Shown here one piece after another: positions 1-10,600 of a DNA stretch of 64,000 nt; positions within the stretch are counted from its first letter, which is position 1; the number at the start of each line of letters is the position of its first letter. The notes beneath the pieces are model-generated. The model worked only from the letters and a program-made list of their open reading frames with translations, was not told where the DNA came from and did no database searches. A program made the translations under genes and the position numbers. The stretch is from Bedellia somnulentella (taxonomy: Eukaryota > Arthropoda > Insecta > Lepidoptera > Bedelliidae): contig OY755178.1 of the NCBI GenBank assembly GCA_963576735.1, positions 1 to 64,000 of the forward strand, read 5' to 3'.

Positions 1-480
1 AGGATAGAAGAATTTCGCACTGGCAGCCAACTGACACGGTAGCTCAGTTGGCAGAGCGTCGGGGCGTTTACCCGAGGTCGCGGGTTCGATCCCCGCCTGT
101 GTCGAATTTTTTCTTTCCTTTATTTATTCTTTAATTATTAGTAACAATCCCCACATGAGGTTTTCATGAACAAAAAGAGTTAAATTATGTGATAGTTAGG
201 CGTTTTCAACATTTGCATTCTATCTGAAAAGGTAGACAAGTGGCCTTTCGAATTAGTAATAATTCGGAGGTAGGAAACGCAAACACTACTTTAACGTGTA
301 AAAGAAATAAAGGATAGAAGAATTTCGCACTGGCAGCCAACTGACACGGTAGCTCAGTTGGCAGAGCGTCGGGGCGTTTACCCGAGGTCGCGGGTTCGAT
401 CCCCGCCTGTGTCGAATTTTTTCTTTCCTTTATTTATTCTTTAATTATTAGCAATAATCCCCACATGAGGTTTCCATGAA
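1..480 (+). repeat. Direct dimer of tRNA-like repeat (family A)
   Basis: Two nearly identical blocks, 1-145 and 311-465, each contain a 72-nt tRNA-like segment (33-104 and 343-414). The segment folds as a cloverleaf: acceptor GACACGG with CTGTGTC, D arm GCTC/GAGC, anticodon stem TCGGG/CCCGA, T arm GCGGG/CCCGC with loop TTCGATC. The anticodon loop has C instead of T at position 33, and every copy is followed by a T-rich tail (TTTTTTCTTTCC). I therefore read it as a tRNA-derived SINE-like unit and not a working tRNA. The 200-bp spacer is shared with the copy at 44206-44430. Confidence 0.75.
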
Positions 481-529
481 CAAAAAGAGTTAAATTAAAC
501 CTCTCTTGCTTCCATTACATTCATTATTC

Positions 530-1217
530 TTCTCATACATGCTCTTTTATTCTTCTCACTTCGGACCCCCGCCTTTATAAGAACGTTTTCTATAATAATA
601 ATAGCATAAACGTTCACGCCGAATATCCCCGAAGGGGTTGGCAGAGGTACTAATACTTCTGAACATCACGTGACTTTGTCACCTGGTGTTCAGAGTACCC
701 ACGTTTTGCATGGACAGTGTACTCACGTGATAGGGGGCAGGCCTATCGCCGTTTTGTACGAATACACTGTCACATGACTAAGTACAACTCAGCCATGTGG
801 GTTTCCTCACGATGTTTTCCCTCACCGTTCTATCTGGTCAAGAAACGTTTTACGAGGCCGTCCTCTACTAACAATCCCATCCACATTGGCTCTATATATC
901 TCTTTCGCTACTTTATTTTCATCCATCCTCTCTATGTGCCCAAACCACCTCAACATTCCTTTTTCTATCTTGCATACTACGTCATCTTTCAAACCTACTC
1001 GTTCACGGATCACAGTATTTCTCACTCTATCACACAGCCTTACATTACAAATACTTCTGAGGGATCTCATTTCCACTGCATTAACTCTACTTTCATGCTT
1101 CTTCTGCCATGCCCAACATTCACTACCATACATCAGCGTGGGAACCAGAACAGCATTATGCACACGCACAGCCATTCGAGAAATCGAATAATTTATCACG
1201 TTAAGTGAAAATACCAA
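530..1217 (-). mobile_element. RTE-like LINE fragment, interrupted by a SINE
   Basis: The - strand at 822-1217 encodes 131 residues typical of the C-terminal end of RTE-type non-LTR reverse transcriptases: a VLVPTLMYGSECWAW motif, then RWFGHIERMDE and SRGRPRKTFLDQ. The part at 530-592 matches the LINE piece at 63890-63950. A family-B SINE at 593-838 separates the two halves. An AAGAACGTTTT-like sequence lies on both sides of the SINE and may be its target duplication. The fragment sits in an Sgsh intron and has no full-length ORF. Confidence 0.75.
593..838 (-). mobile_element. tRNA-derived SINE (family B), body only
   Basis: This copy matches the bodies of the SINEs at 3215-3575, 14295-14660 and 44895-45225 (shared landmarks CCCCGAAGGGGTTGGCAGAG and GGGGGCAGGCCTATCGCCG). 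The tRNA-like head seen in the other copies is missing here; the sequence passes straight into LINE sequence near 839. Confidence 0.7.
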
Positions 1218-1691
1218 TTAAAAGTATACGTTGGCGTTTCCCACATCCTCGAATCACAAATCTTTGCGACGGTCGTTTATATCGCTTATTGCTATATAGT
1301 CGCTGGCAAAATAAATACTTTATGACATCTTTTAAAACAAGCTTGCAACTTGCGATACTATTTATCGACGGACGCAAAACATACGTGATCAGTGGAACTT
1401 TTTGCTTTGTTCTCTTTTGAGCTATTATCATGGGCACTAAACAATTCATCTAATCATTGATTCAGCATAAAAGGCTATCCCTGAATGTCCCTGAGGGTAC
1501 CTTAATAGATTTCTATAATATTTTTAATTATTACTCTCAAACTTAACGTTCACACACCGTATACCTATTCCCAAAATTTTCATGAAACTAAGTCCAACTC
1601 AATTGAAAATTGTATACACCTTCGAGATAATAGCAAGTTGTTAAAATGACATAAAAATATAATAATGATTGCTTCGTTTTCCCTCCTATAG

Positions 1692-4605
1692 GACACGGAA
1701 GAAGCGAGACGTGACGTGGCAGCGCAGTACACCACCATCTCAAGACTCGATCAAGGTATTCGACTTACTTTATTAATTTAGTTCCCAGTAAATGAGGCGG
1801 CGGATATACTTATATTTCGTTGAAGCAGAATGTCTTCTGGACATCAAATGACATTTTATCACCTGGTGTTCACAGTTTCCAGTTTTTGCCTGGACTACCT
1901 ATGTATTTACGCAATAGGGGGCAAGCGTATGGCCCTTTTGTATGTTACAATTACGAACAACTGACATGGATTTCTAAACGATTTTCTCCACCACCGTTAA
2001 GAATCTTCATAATAAAACCTTATATCTACATCGGAGTAATCTCTCACTATAGATAGTTCTGCGCGAGCTCGCGTCGGCCAACATGTCGGACGACACGCTG
2101 GTGGTGTACTCGTCCGACAACGGACCACCGTTCCCGTCCGGCCGGACCAACCTGTACGACCCCGGACTGCGCGAACCGCTACTTATTGCCTCGCCCAGAC
2201 CAAATCACCGGAAGAATGAGGTTACCATATAAAATATTTGCCTATTCAGTTCATACTAAGATAAATTATATCCGTCCAACACTAAATATTGAACAATCTC
2301 TCTACTACACATAAAAATTAAGTCACACTTTCTTATCATATAAATTATCTTTACATCTTTCCCTTAAGGCATCTGGAGCTATGGTGAGTTTGCTGGACAT
2401 CTTCCCCACGATGCTGGACTGGTTCGGCATCCCGCAGCCTCCGCAGCCGGAATCCAACGACATCCAGAGACCCGACCGACCGAGAAGCCTGTTACCTTTA
2501 TTGGAGAAAGGTACTCCATATTACGTAGGGTATAATGTTACCATTGTTAACGACATATCAAACACGTACCAGGCAACCAATTTTAGCTTTTAAGTTGGAC
2601 AGTATATTTAACTTAAATTTAGTTTGGTCTATAAGGTTTTGTCAGATTCTGTTTAAAATAATTTAAAGTATAAAAGTTTTTTTGTATAATTAGGCAAATC
2701 TAGATTTTTACTCCCTTTTGTTTGTTACGCAACAATAATGGGGGATATTTTCGTCTTTGCATCTTAAATCGCGCATTTTTGTATTTGTTATTTTTTTATT
2801 TTATTTTGTATGTGTTTATGTAATTGATGCGTTTTAATGTGTTGTATGTATGTGATCGTTATGATAACATAAATAAAGTTTTTATCTATCTTAAATCAAA
2901 CCTCAAATAATTATCAATTCATTAAATATTGGTAAAATGTTCGTATAGAAGCACCGCCGCAGGAGTGGGACGCGGTGTTCGCGTCTCAGACCCACCACGA
3001 GGTGACGATGTACTACCCGATGCGAGCGGTGCGCACGCGCCAGTACAAACTTATACACAACCTTAACTATGGCATGCCGTTCCCGATCGATCAAGATCTA
3101 TACGTGTCGCCGACATTCCAGGTAATATACTCGTCTTTATTGGTTCGAATATGCGTTCAGCTTTTGATACAACTTATTTCAATAGACTTATTTCTTGAGA
3201 CTTCTTAGACACTGTGACAACGTGATAGCTCAATGGGTAGAACACCGGTTAACGTATTAAGCGACTAGTGTTCAAATCCCGGGTCGGACCTACACCAATT
3301 TCTCTTTTATAAAGACATATGTGTGGTTAATTTATCACGGCTGTTAACGGTGATGGAAATCATCGTGAGGAAACCCACATGGCTGAGTTGTACTTAGTCA
3401 TGTGACCGTGTATTCGTACAAAACGGCGATAGGCCTTCCCCCTATCAAGTGAGTATGTCCATGCAAAATGTGGGTACTCTGAACGCCAGGTGACAATGTC
3501 ACGTGATGTTCAGAAGTATTAGTACCTCTGCCAACCCCTTCGGGGATATTCGGCGTGAACGTTTATGTTATATTTTATTTCTAAAGACTTCTTAGACACT
3601 ATTTCAATTTATTCTACTTCGTCTCGTTAGTGTCGTACGAGACGACTTATATATTTTAGGGCCTTTTAATTGATCATTGGGTGATAAGCCTTGTCCCGCT
3701 TCAGCTGCCTATTTTTCCATTTATTTTGCCGTAATAATATAGTTTTGTCTTTGATGTCGTTGAAAACTGCTTCTTTAAAATTAGCTATTGTTCGCTAGGA
3801 GTTCTAGCTAAAACCTCAAAGTATCATTTTTTCATATAACATTGAAATTTATCTCTAGGCGACATTATGATGTTACAAGCATAGTTATTTCTATTGCCAT
3901 TGTCAGGACATACTGAACCGCACGGCAGACAAGCAGCCGCTGCCGTGGTACACGACGCTGCACCAATATTTGCACCGACCCGAGTGGGAGCTCTATGACG
4001 TCATCAGGGATCCTATGGAAACCAACAACTTATACGGTAAACAACTAAGTACCCAAATTGTTCGGCATAAATCATGCCTGCCGTCTATCCATCGTCATGT
4101 AATCTAGAGTTCCGTAACGAAAGGCAATAGGGACCCTATTTACTAGAGTTCGCTGACTGTCGTAAAGCTTATTTAATGGACCCGTGATAGATAAAAGATG
4201 AATTTCTTCCAGACTATATTTTTCTGTTGCTGCTCTGTTGTTGCTGCCTCATTAACAATCTTAATAAAATGAAGGGGGTTCCCATACGAAATTCAAGTTC
4301 AATTCCAGTACCCTTACCTTACTTAATTTACTTTCCATTCTAGTAACATCCGATATTTGCTGTGTTTGCCATTCACATTATTTGTCTATAGCATGGAGGA
4401 AATATATTTTTTCAGATATAATTAGTATGTCATGTGTCTTGCAGACAAGCCGTCGCTGCGGGCGGTCCAACGCACGTTACAGTCGCGGCTGCAGGACTGG
4501 CTGCAAGACTCCCGCGACCCGTGGCGCTGTCAGCCCGCCGGCATCTTGATGCAGGAATCCTGCGCGCCTCTATACGCGCATAGTCATATGAGCAAGCTTC
4601 ATTAA
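1692..4605 (+). CDS. Sgsh: N-sulphoglucosamine sulphohydrolase (sulfamidase), C-terminal six exons
   Basis: Exons are 1692-1755, 2057-2220, 2369-2510, 2949-3121, 3907-4036 and 4445-4605, all with AG/GT borders and compatible phases; the stop is TAA at 4603. The family is a lysosomal sulfatase that removes N-linked sulfate from glucosamine in heparan sulfate. Segments matching animal SGSH, in order, are [98 protein letters not shown] and a C-terminal DPWRC. The catalytic cysteine that becomes formylglycine, and the signal peptide, lie in the N-terminal half upstream of the window, so activity cannot be judged. I saw no earlier exon at 1-1691, which is filled with SINE and LINE sequence. The identity is firm; exon ends were placed by eye. 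Confidence 0.93.
3215..3575 (+). mobile_element. tRNA-derived SINE (family B), full length
   Basis: The tRNA-like head at about 3221-3290 has a box A-like TAGCTCAATGGGTAGAAC and a box B-like GTTCAAATCCC, followed by the family-B body. It lies in the Sgsh intron between exons 2949-3121 and 3907-4036, in sense orientation. Confidence 0.75.
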
Positions 4606-5768
4606 ATTAAAACAAGAATTCTAATAAATAAAGGAAAGAAAAAATTTGACACCAGCTAGAATCGAACCCACGGCCTTTCTTCTTCTTTCTTTCTTTCTTT
4701 CTTCACGACGACGTATTTTTTCTTTTTGTCACGAACAAAAGATTCTAATAATAGAATAAGAATAATTTGTATTTCAGTGAATGTTGTACAATTTCATGGC
4801 TCTTGCTCGATGTTATTAATGCGTACACCGTAATATAAAGTTACAAAAGTTACACACAGAAGCATTTGAATTTTGGTTTTGAGCGCTCTATACTCATAGT
4901 TATAAGAAGCGTTAGGGAACAATTTGTATTAAGAATACTCAAATTAGATATGTCCTCTTAGGTTTAAAAGTCTAGAAACTAAACAAATAAACAATTATCA
5001 CTTAGGACTTAGGAACAAATATAAGTACATACTTCTATTATTCCTCATTGTTTATACTTTAATATTTTTTGTTAATAAATTTGTGTAAATTTTAAACCTT
5101 AAAACATTTATTTATTTATTTACTTATATTGTACAACATCACAGAAGACTAATTCGTTATACAAATTAAACTAACACTAATAAAATAAGAACATAAAACA
5201 TAAATGATAAACTCTTAAAAAGTAACCAAAACATATAGAAAAACATCCAACATAACTTATCTTGGATGTACTTGTACTTATCCATTTCTAATTGTAGCAA
5301 ATAATTCTTAATGTGACCTTGGTAAATTCACCCAAACCACAACAATAAACCTTGTACGTTTTTAGGCATAATTCTGCCAGTTTATTTGTTAGACTGCAAT
5401 GTTTTTCTCGAGTTAAACTTGTACGAATCTGATTAAACAAATAGATATCAAGTACTTGGTAATTAATCTCCTCAATAATATAACTAGTGTAGTTAGCACG
5501 ACTATATGTATGAATATAGTTTATATATGCTTGGTAGACGCCACACTCTTGGATTAATAATTGGCAAAATATTATAAACAACTACTGGATTTGTTTTCTT
5601 TTATATATTTTTTCGAATGGTTTGGTTACTGCTGGCCCTGTGGCCTGTACGGCTTCACCATGACTTTATGTATGCCGGGCAGCTGAGGGCCGCCCTGGCG
5701 GGGCAAAGGTTGTGTAAGGCCTAAGTGAATGGCCTCTGAGGTCTTAAGCTCGCGGGTGATCGGGGGGC
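4606..5768. other. Sgsh 3' flank with a tRNA-like fragment and poly(A) signal
   Basis: Eighteen bases after the Sgsh stop, overlapping AATAAA signals (4623-4632) lie inside a degenerate - strand copy of the family-A repeat (about 4622-4676; box B complement GAATCGAACCC). A TTTC-rich microsatellite follows at 4677-4705. The rest is AT-rich with no credible ORF. Confidence 0.55.
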
Positions 5769-5925
5769 TGATTACGTATCTTTAGCGACAGCAATTGTGT
5801 CGCAAGTTGCAAAATTGTCGCTGTCAAAAGTGTCAATTCGCATACAAATTTATGACATTGACAGCGACAATCGTGCAACTAGCGACACAATCGACGGTCG
5901 CTAAAGATACATAATCAGCCCGCGG
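5769..5925. mobile_element. Palindromic MITE (family M1)
   Basis: The ends are imperfect inverted repeats, with GATTACGTATCTTTAGCGAC pairing with the complement of GTCGCTAAAGATACATAATC. Inner arms containing CAAGTTGCAAAATTGTCGCTG also pair. Related copies are at 47350-47490 and 63160-63270, with a remnant near 24580-24612. Confidence 0.75.
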
Positions 5926-6179
5926 GTCGTCGGAATTCGAGAGAACGCTACGATGTCGTCTCTCTTGAGTCCCGAAGTCCGCTGAAATTGGGTTGGGGTG
6001 ATCAGGTATCCTGTCAAAGTATCTACGTGAGATTTCATTGAAGTGGTCCTTGATTGTAATGAGTTCTAAGTCTCTGAGGAGATCATAGTTTCTAACTTAC
6101 CTTGCGCATGAACCTATTTTGTATCACCTGGAGGCGGTGTGTCAGGCCCTCTCTGGCGTGTGCGAATGCAACACAACCG

Positions 6180-6430
6180 TATACACTATATCATCATTCA
6201 GCCAATAGACGGCCACTGCTGGACATAGGGCTCCCCAGTTTTTCTACGGATCTCCTTGTTTCAGATTCAATCACGTTGTGAAACTCCTAAGATAGCTCTC
6301 TCCAATGCTCTTGGCATTCTGACGAGGCCCAGTGTCAAAGGCCACGTCTTTGCGCCGTCATAACTTGCAACACACACTGGTCAAAAACCTTGGTCTTGAG
6401 ACACTGCGGAATTTTGGACGAGACGATATG
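6180..6430 (-). mobile_element. LINE fragment (RTE-like 3' region)
   Basis: Contains the complement of a motif frequent in lepidopteran RTE-like elements (ATGTCCAGCAGTGG, also at 47542). No reading frame survives. The flanks 5926-6179 and 6431-7624 are AT-rich; I see nothing definable there. Confidence 0.5.
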
Positions 6431-7624
6431 GCGCCGCTTTCCTTACTAAATATACTCTTAGCAAATCAAGACATGTTAAATAAAACTAAAGAGGTCATTG
6501 ATTAAGTTTATTTCATTGATTACAATAACATTTAATAACACACAATACATTTAAAGCTTAGACTAACAAAAAAACAAATCAATAAAATAACAAATCGCTC
6601 AACTAACTCACTAAATGCTTATCAATCAAAATATAATTAAAATGGCAACCGTATAAATATATTTCAAGCTATGCTTAAGTTTTGAGTACAGTTTCTATAC
6701 CTCAGATCAGATCCTAGCGTAGGTTAATAATATCAACATAATTTAATATAAATAATTTCTAAAACTCATAGTCAAAATGTGGCACATTTATACCGTTATC
6801 ACATACATTTAATCTTAATACTCTAAAATCATGATTCATAGGATAGAGATCAATATTTTATCTATTGATAGTTTTATTTTTTTATAAATTACTTTAAAAA
6901 ACAAACTGTTGTATAATTTATCACTCCTCTTCTTTTACACTGCGCTGAGCATTGGGTAAGTCATAGTTGCAGATATATGCTCCAAAATTTATATAAAGTA
7001 TACTGCCATTAATTGAGGATAAACGTTGTAAGTAACATTTATACAGAAAATGTATATAACAATAATAGCTAAAAAAAAATGAGTATCCCACCCATTAAAT
7101 AAAAAACAAAACAAATAGTATTTAAAAATCGGCTGTACCACAGTTGTCATTAAGTATGGGTGATTGAAACTTGTTGACTTACTATTTCCAGGCTAACTGA
7201 ATCATTAAACTAAATTTGAAGAAATAGGAAGTGATGGATCTTTTTCAATCCCGAGAAGTTTTATTTCACACACTATGACAAGAGAATTGTATATGCTAAA
7301 GAGAGAAAAGATAGCATCCTTGTTTAACATACATTATTACTTACAACAAAAAATACCCAGCTAATAATAATATTCAGACCAATTTAATAATATCATTATT
7401 ACTTGAAATCAATCAATTCAATTAGATCATTGCATTCTAATATTATGAGTAATTAGATGTTAAATTTACTTATATTATTTCCAATTACGAGATTCAGAAC
7501 TGTTTATTGCAATCAATTAAATTTGATTGATTGAGATTTGATAGTTTCCTGAATTTTATAACTACAATATATCGAAATCTATGAGTATTCTAGAACAAGA
7601 AATACGAACATCAATCGCAATCGC

Positions 7625-10600
7625 TTAAAATTGGGTAAAATTTGTGAAATTAAAGTTATTAAAATTAGTTACAGTGTAATTGTACATTAGAGTGTCATTA
7701 TACATTACAGTGTGATTTTCATAGGAGCTGGTCCAGTGATGGTCGGCTAGCTCTCTCATGCGGTCCAGTTCATTGCGTTCTAATTCATCTTTTTTGAACA
7801 GTTCCACCAAACCTCGTTCAGCTTCTACAACCTGTAGAGTATAATGATTGCATTATTGCGTGTCAAGAAGGAATCATATTTTGGTTTCTATAATGATATG
7901 TTGGATGTATGTATTGGATAAGGGTTTAATGGATAAAGAGGAAGGTAGGAGTTGTCCATATGCGTATAATTTGTGTGTATGCTACAGACATGTCTAGATA
8001 ACTATATGAGAGGGAGGAGTTGTGGAATTTGTTAAGTGATGTTGTAAACGGGTGTGATCAGAATAAGAGAAATACGAGGGCGGGTCAATAAGTCCGTGAA
8101 TTTTTGAATTTCTGACCTCTTTACTGAAACAGCAACACTGCTCCTGTGAACAGGCATCTGTCAGTTGACTCCTGTCTAAATTTTAACTTGCTGTGTCAGT
8201 TAGTTTATGTTTGACAGCTATTTTTATCAGACTACTCACAAATTTGAGGAGAAAATGGAAAAAAGTGAATTTCGTGTGCTTATTAAGCATTATTTGTTGC
8301 GAAAAAAAACCATTACCGAGACCAAGGCTAAGCTTGATAAATACTATGGGGACTCTGCACCATCGATTCCAATGGTAAAAAAGTGGTTTACTGAATTTCG
8401 TTGTGGCCGTACAAGCACTGAAGGTGCCGAACGTCCTGGACGCCCAGTTGAAGTCTCTACACCCGAAACAATCGAAAAAAATCACGATATGGTGTTGGCA
8501 GACCGAAGATTGAAAGTGCGAGAGATTGTGGAAGCCGTAGGGATCTCGCATGGCTCAGTGGTTTCAATTTTGAATGATCACTTGGGCATGAGAAAGCTTT
8601 CCGCAAGATGGGTGCCGCGTTTGCTCACAGTCACAGACCACCCCCAATAGACTCCACATACAGTATATATTTGTATGAATCCAAACTGGCAACGCTTGGA
8701 GGAAAGCACGAGTAGCGGGGAACAACGCACAATGCCTGTGATTGGCTCTTTCAAGGTCGCTCTATACTTGAACTCTTTAATAGTGATGGGACACATTTGA
8801 GAAATGATATTGATAAATTAGTTCGTAAGGAAAGAATAATAGATTTTAACATTCATATTTTTATTGAAAAGAAAGAAAGAAATGGAAATACATATACATG
8901 GGCCGGTAAACAAAACCGGTGTCGTTGAAACGATAAGTAGCTTCAATCTATTTGGCTTTCATCTCGGGTAATTTAGAAAAACTCAAATATAAAAGAAATT
9001 CCATCAGAGCAAGATTTGAAATATTTAGATACTTGCTGGTACCCGCGACTTCGTCTGCGTCCTTTTAATTTTGATGTTAGGTTTTGCAAAAAGATTAAAT
9101 AAAATAAATAAATAAATATATACTTGTACTTATATTTAAGAAATAATCTGTACACGGACATATTATACACAGATTAAGTTAGTCCCAAACTAAGTAAGAC
9201 TTATATTATGGGATACTAACTTAACGATATATTTAATATTATATAGTACACATATGAATAATACCTAAGACTAAAAAACAATCATTGAAGCTCATCACAT
9301 AAATATTGCTCTGAAATCGGGATCGAACCCGCAACTTCCGGACCGGATTGACTTCGTAGTTCCCGTTCCGAAACCATTCCGTTCTAAAAGTATCTCTGGA
9401 CATCCTTGACGTTATGCTAGAAAAAGACGTAATCACGATCAACGTAAAGAGTGAATGTGACGGAACTATGGTGTTGACCAGTTTAAATTGATCTCTTGAA
9501 TTGCAATTTAATTATGATTTGATGCTTAGTAATGGAATGTAATACCGTCTTTTTGGTAGTTGTATTTTGTGGTTGATTTCCCACACCACTTTATAAAACA
9601 TGTAGGCATTTCAAAGCAAAAGTAATAAATAAAACAGTATGTATAAATGTTTTCGGTGCACGAACACTCAGTTCCTAGTTCTGGTCGCAACTGAAACAGT
9701 GCGGACAACAAAGGATATTGAGTAGCGGTGGGCCCACCTCTCAATAGAAATAAGACACTCGTGAATGAATAGGTATTTTTATGCAGAAATAAAAATTGTA
9801 TTACGACGAAGGTCAAAAGTCTGTACTTTCGGAGTTATACTACCTATTGTACCTACTGCCAGAAGTGATCTCTATATAAGTAATTAATGATCATAGTTCA
9901 CTTTATAAAATTAAATAAACACTCGAACTGTTATCGTGTATAGTCATGCTGCCGCCCGTAACCCCCCAACCCCCGCGCGGCGCGCGCGCCAGCCACTCGG
10001 TCGGTCACGCTCACGCACGCACGCACGACGCGCGCGACGGTCAGTGCTGCGCTTGTTGTCACCAGAGTGTTTTTGTTGAAGGATCGTTAACTGTGCTTTT
10101 ATACCCATTTGGTCCGACTATTCCTTGGACACTGATTATTGTTGTATCTATCGTTGACGAACTGTAGGATCTTGTGCTCATATAATATCTTTGATTTGGT
10201 ACAGTCGCCATCAGATATATCGGAGCGGTCGAGGTACTCAAATATTTCTGAGCAACATTAAATTTCAATAAATTCTTTACGGTAAATAAGATCAATAAGA
10301 TCTGAACACCCAATTCGCCACAAATATATGAGCAGTGGATTTTCAATTAAATCTGAACAGACAACGAGACAATAATATCTGAAAGCACAACTCGTCAAAG
10401 TAATCTGCTCAGACAGGGTGATCATAAATATCTGAACATTTAGGGAATGTATACCTTAAAGCAGCAGGCATACAGTTTAAAATTCTTTAACTAATTACGC
10501 TGAAATACATTTTCTACACAACCAACATTTGGTTTTATCAATGTCAAAACTAAAAAGAGTTTTCTGCTGAGAGGTACGGTTAATATATTATTAGAAAAAA

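Noticed and set aside
33..104. Functional tRNA gene (cloverleaf, possible GTT anticodon)
   Set aside because: C instead of T at position 33, many near-identical dispersed copies with shared flanks, and inverted dimers all point to a repeat family.
717..1208. 163-residue + strand ORF
   Set aside because: Antisense of a SINE and LINE reverse transcriptase fragment.
9946..10167. 73-residue ORF over the CpG-rich block
   Set aside because: Composition-driven open frame in a transposon; no recognisable motif.
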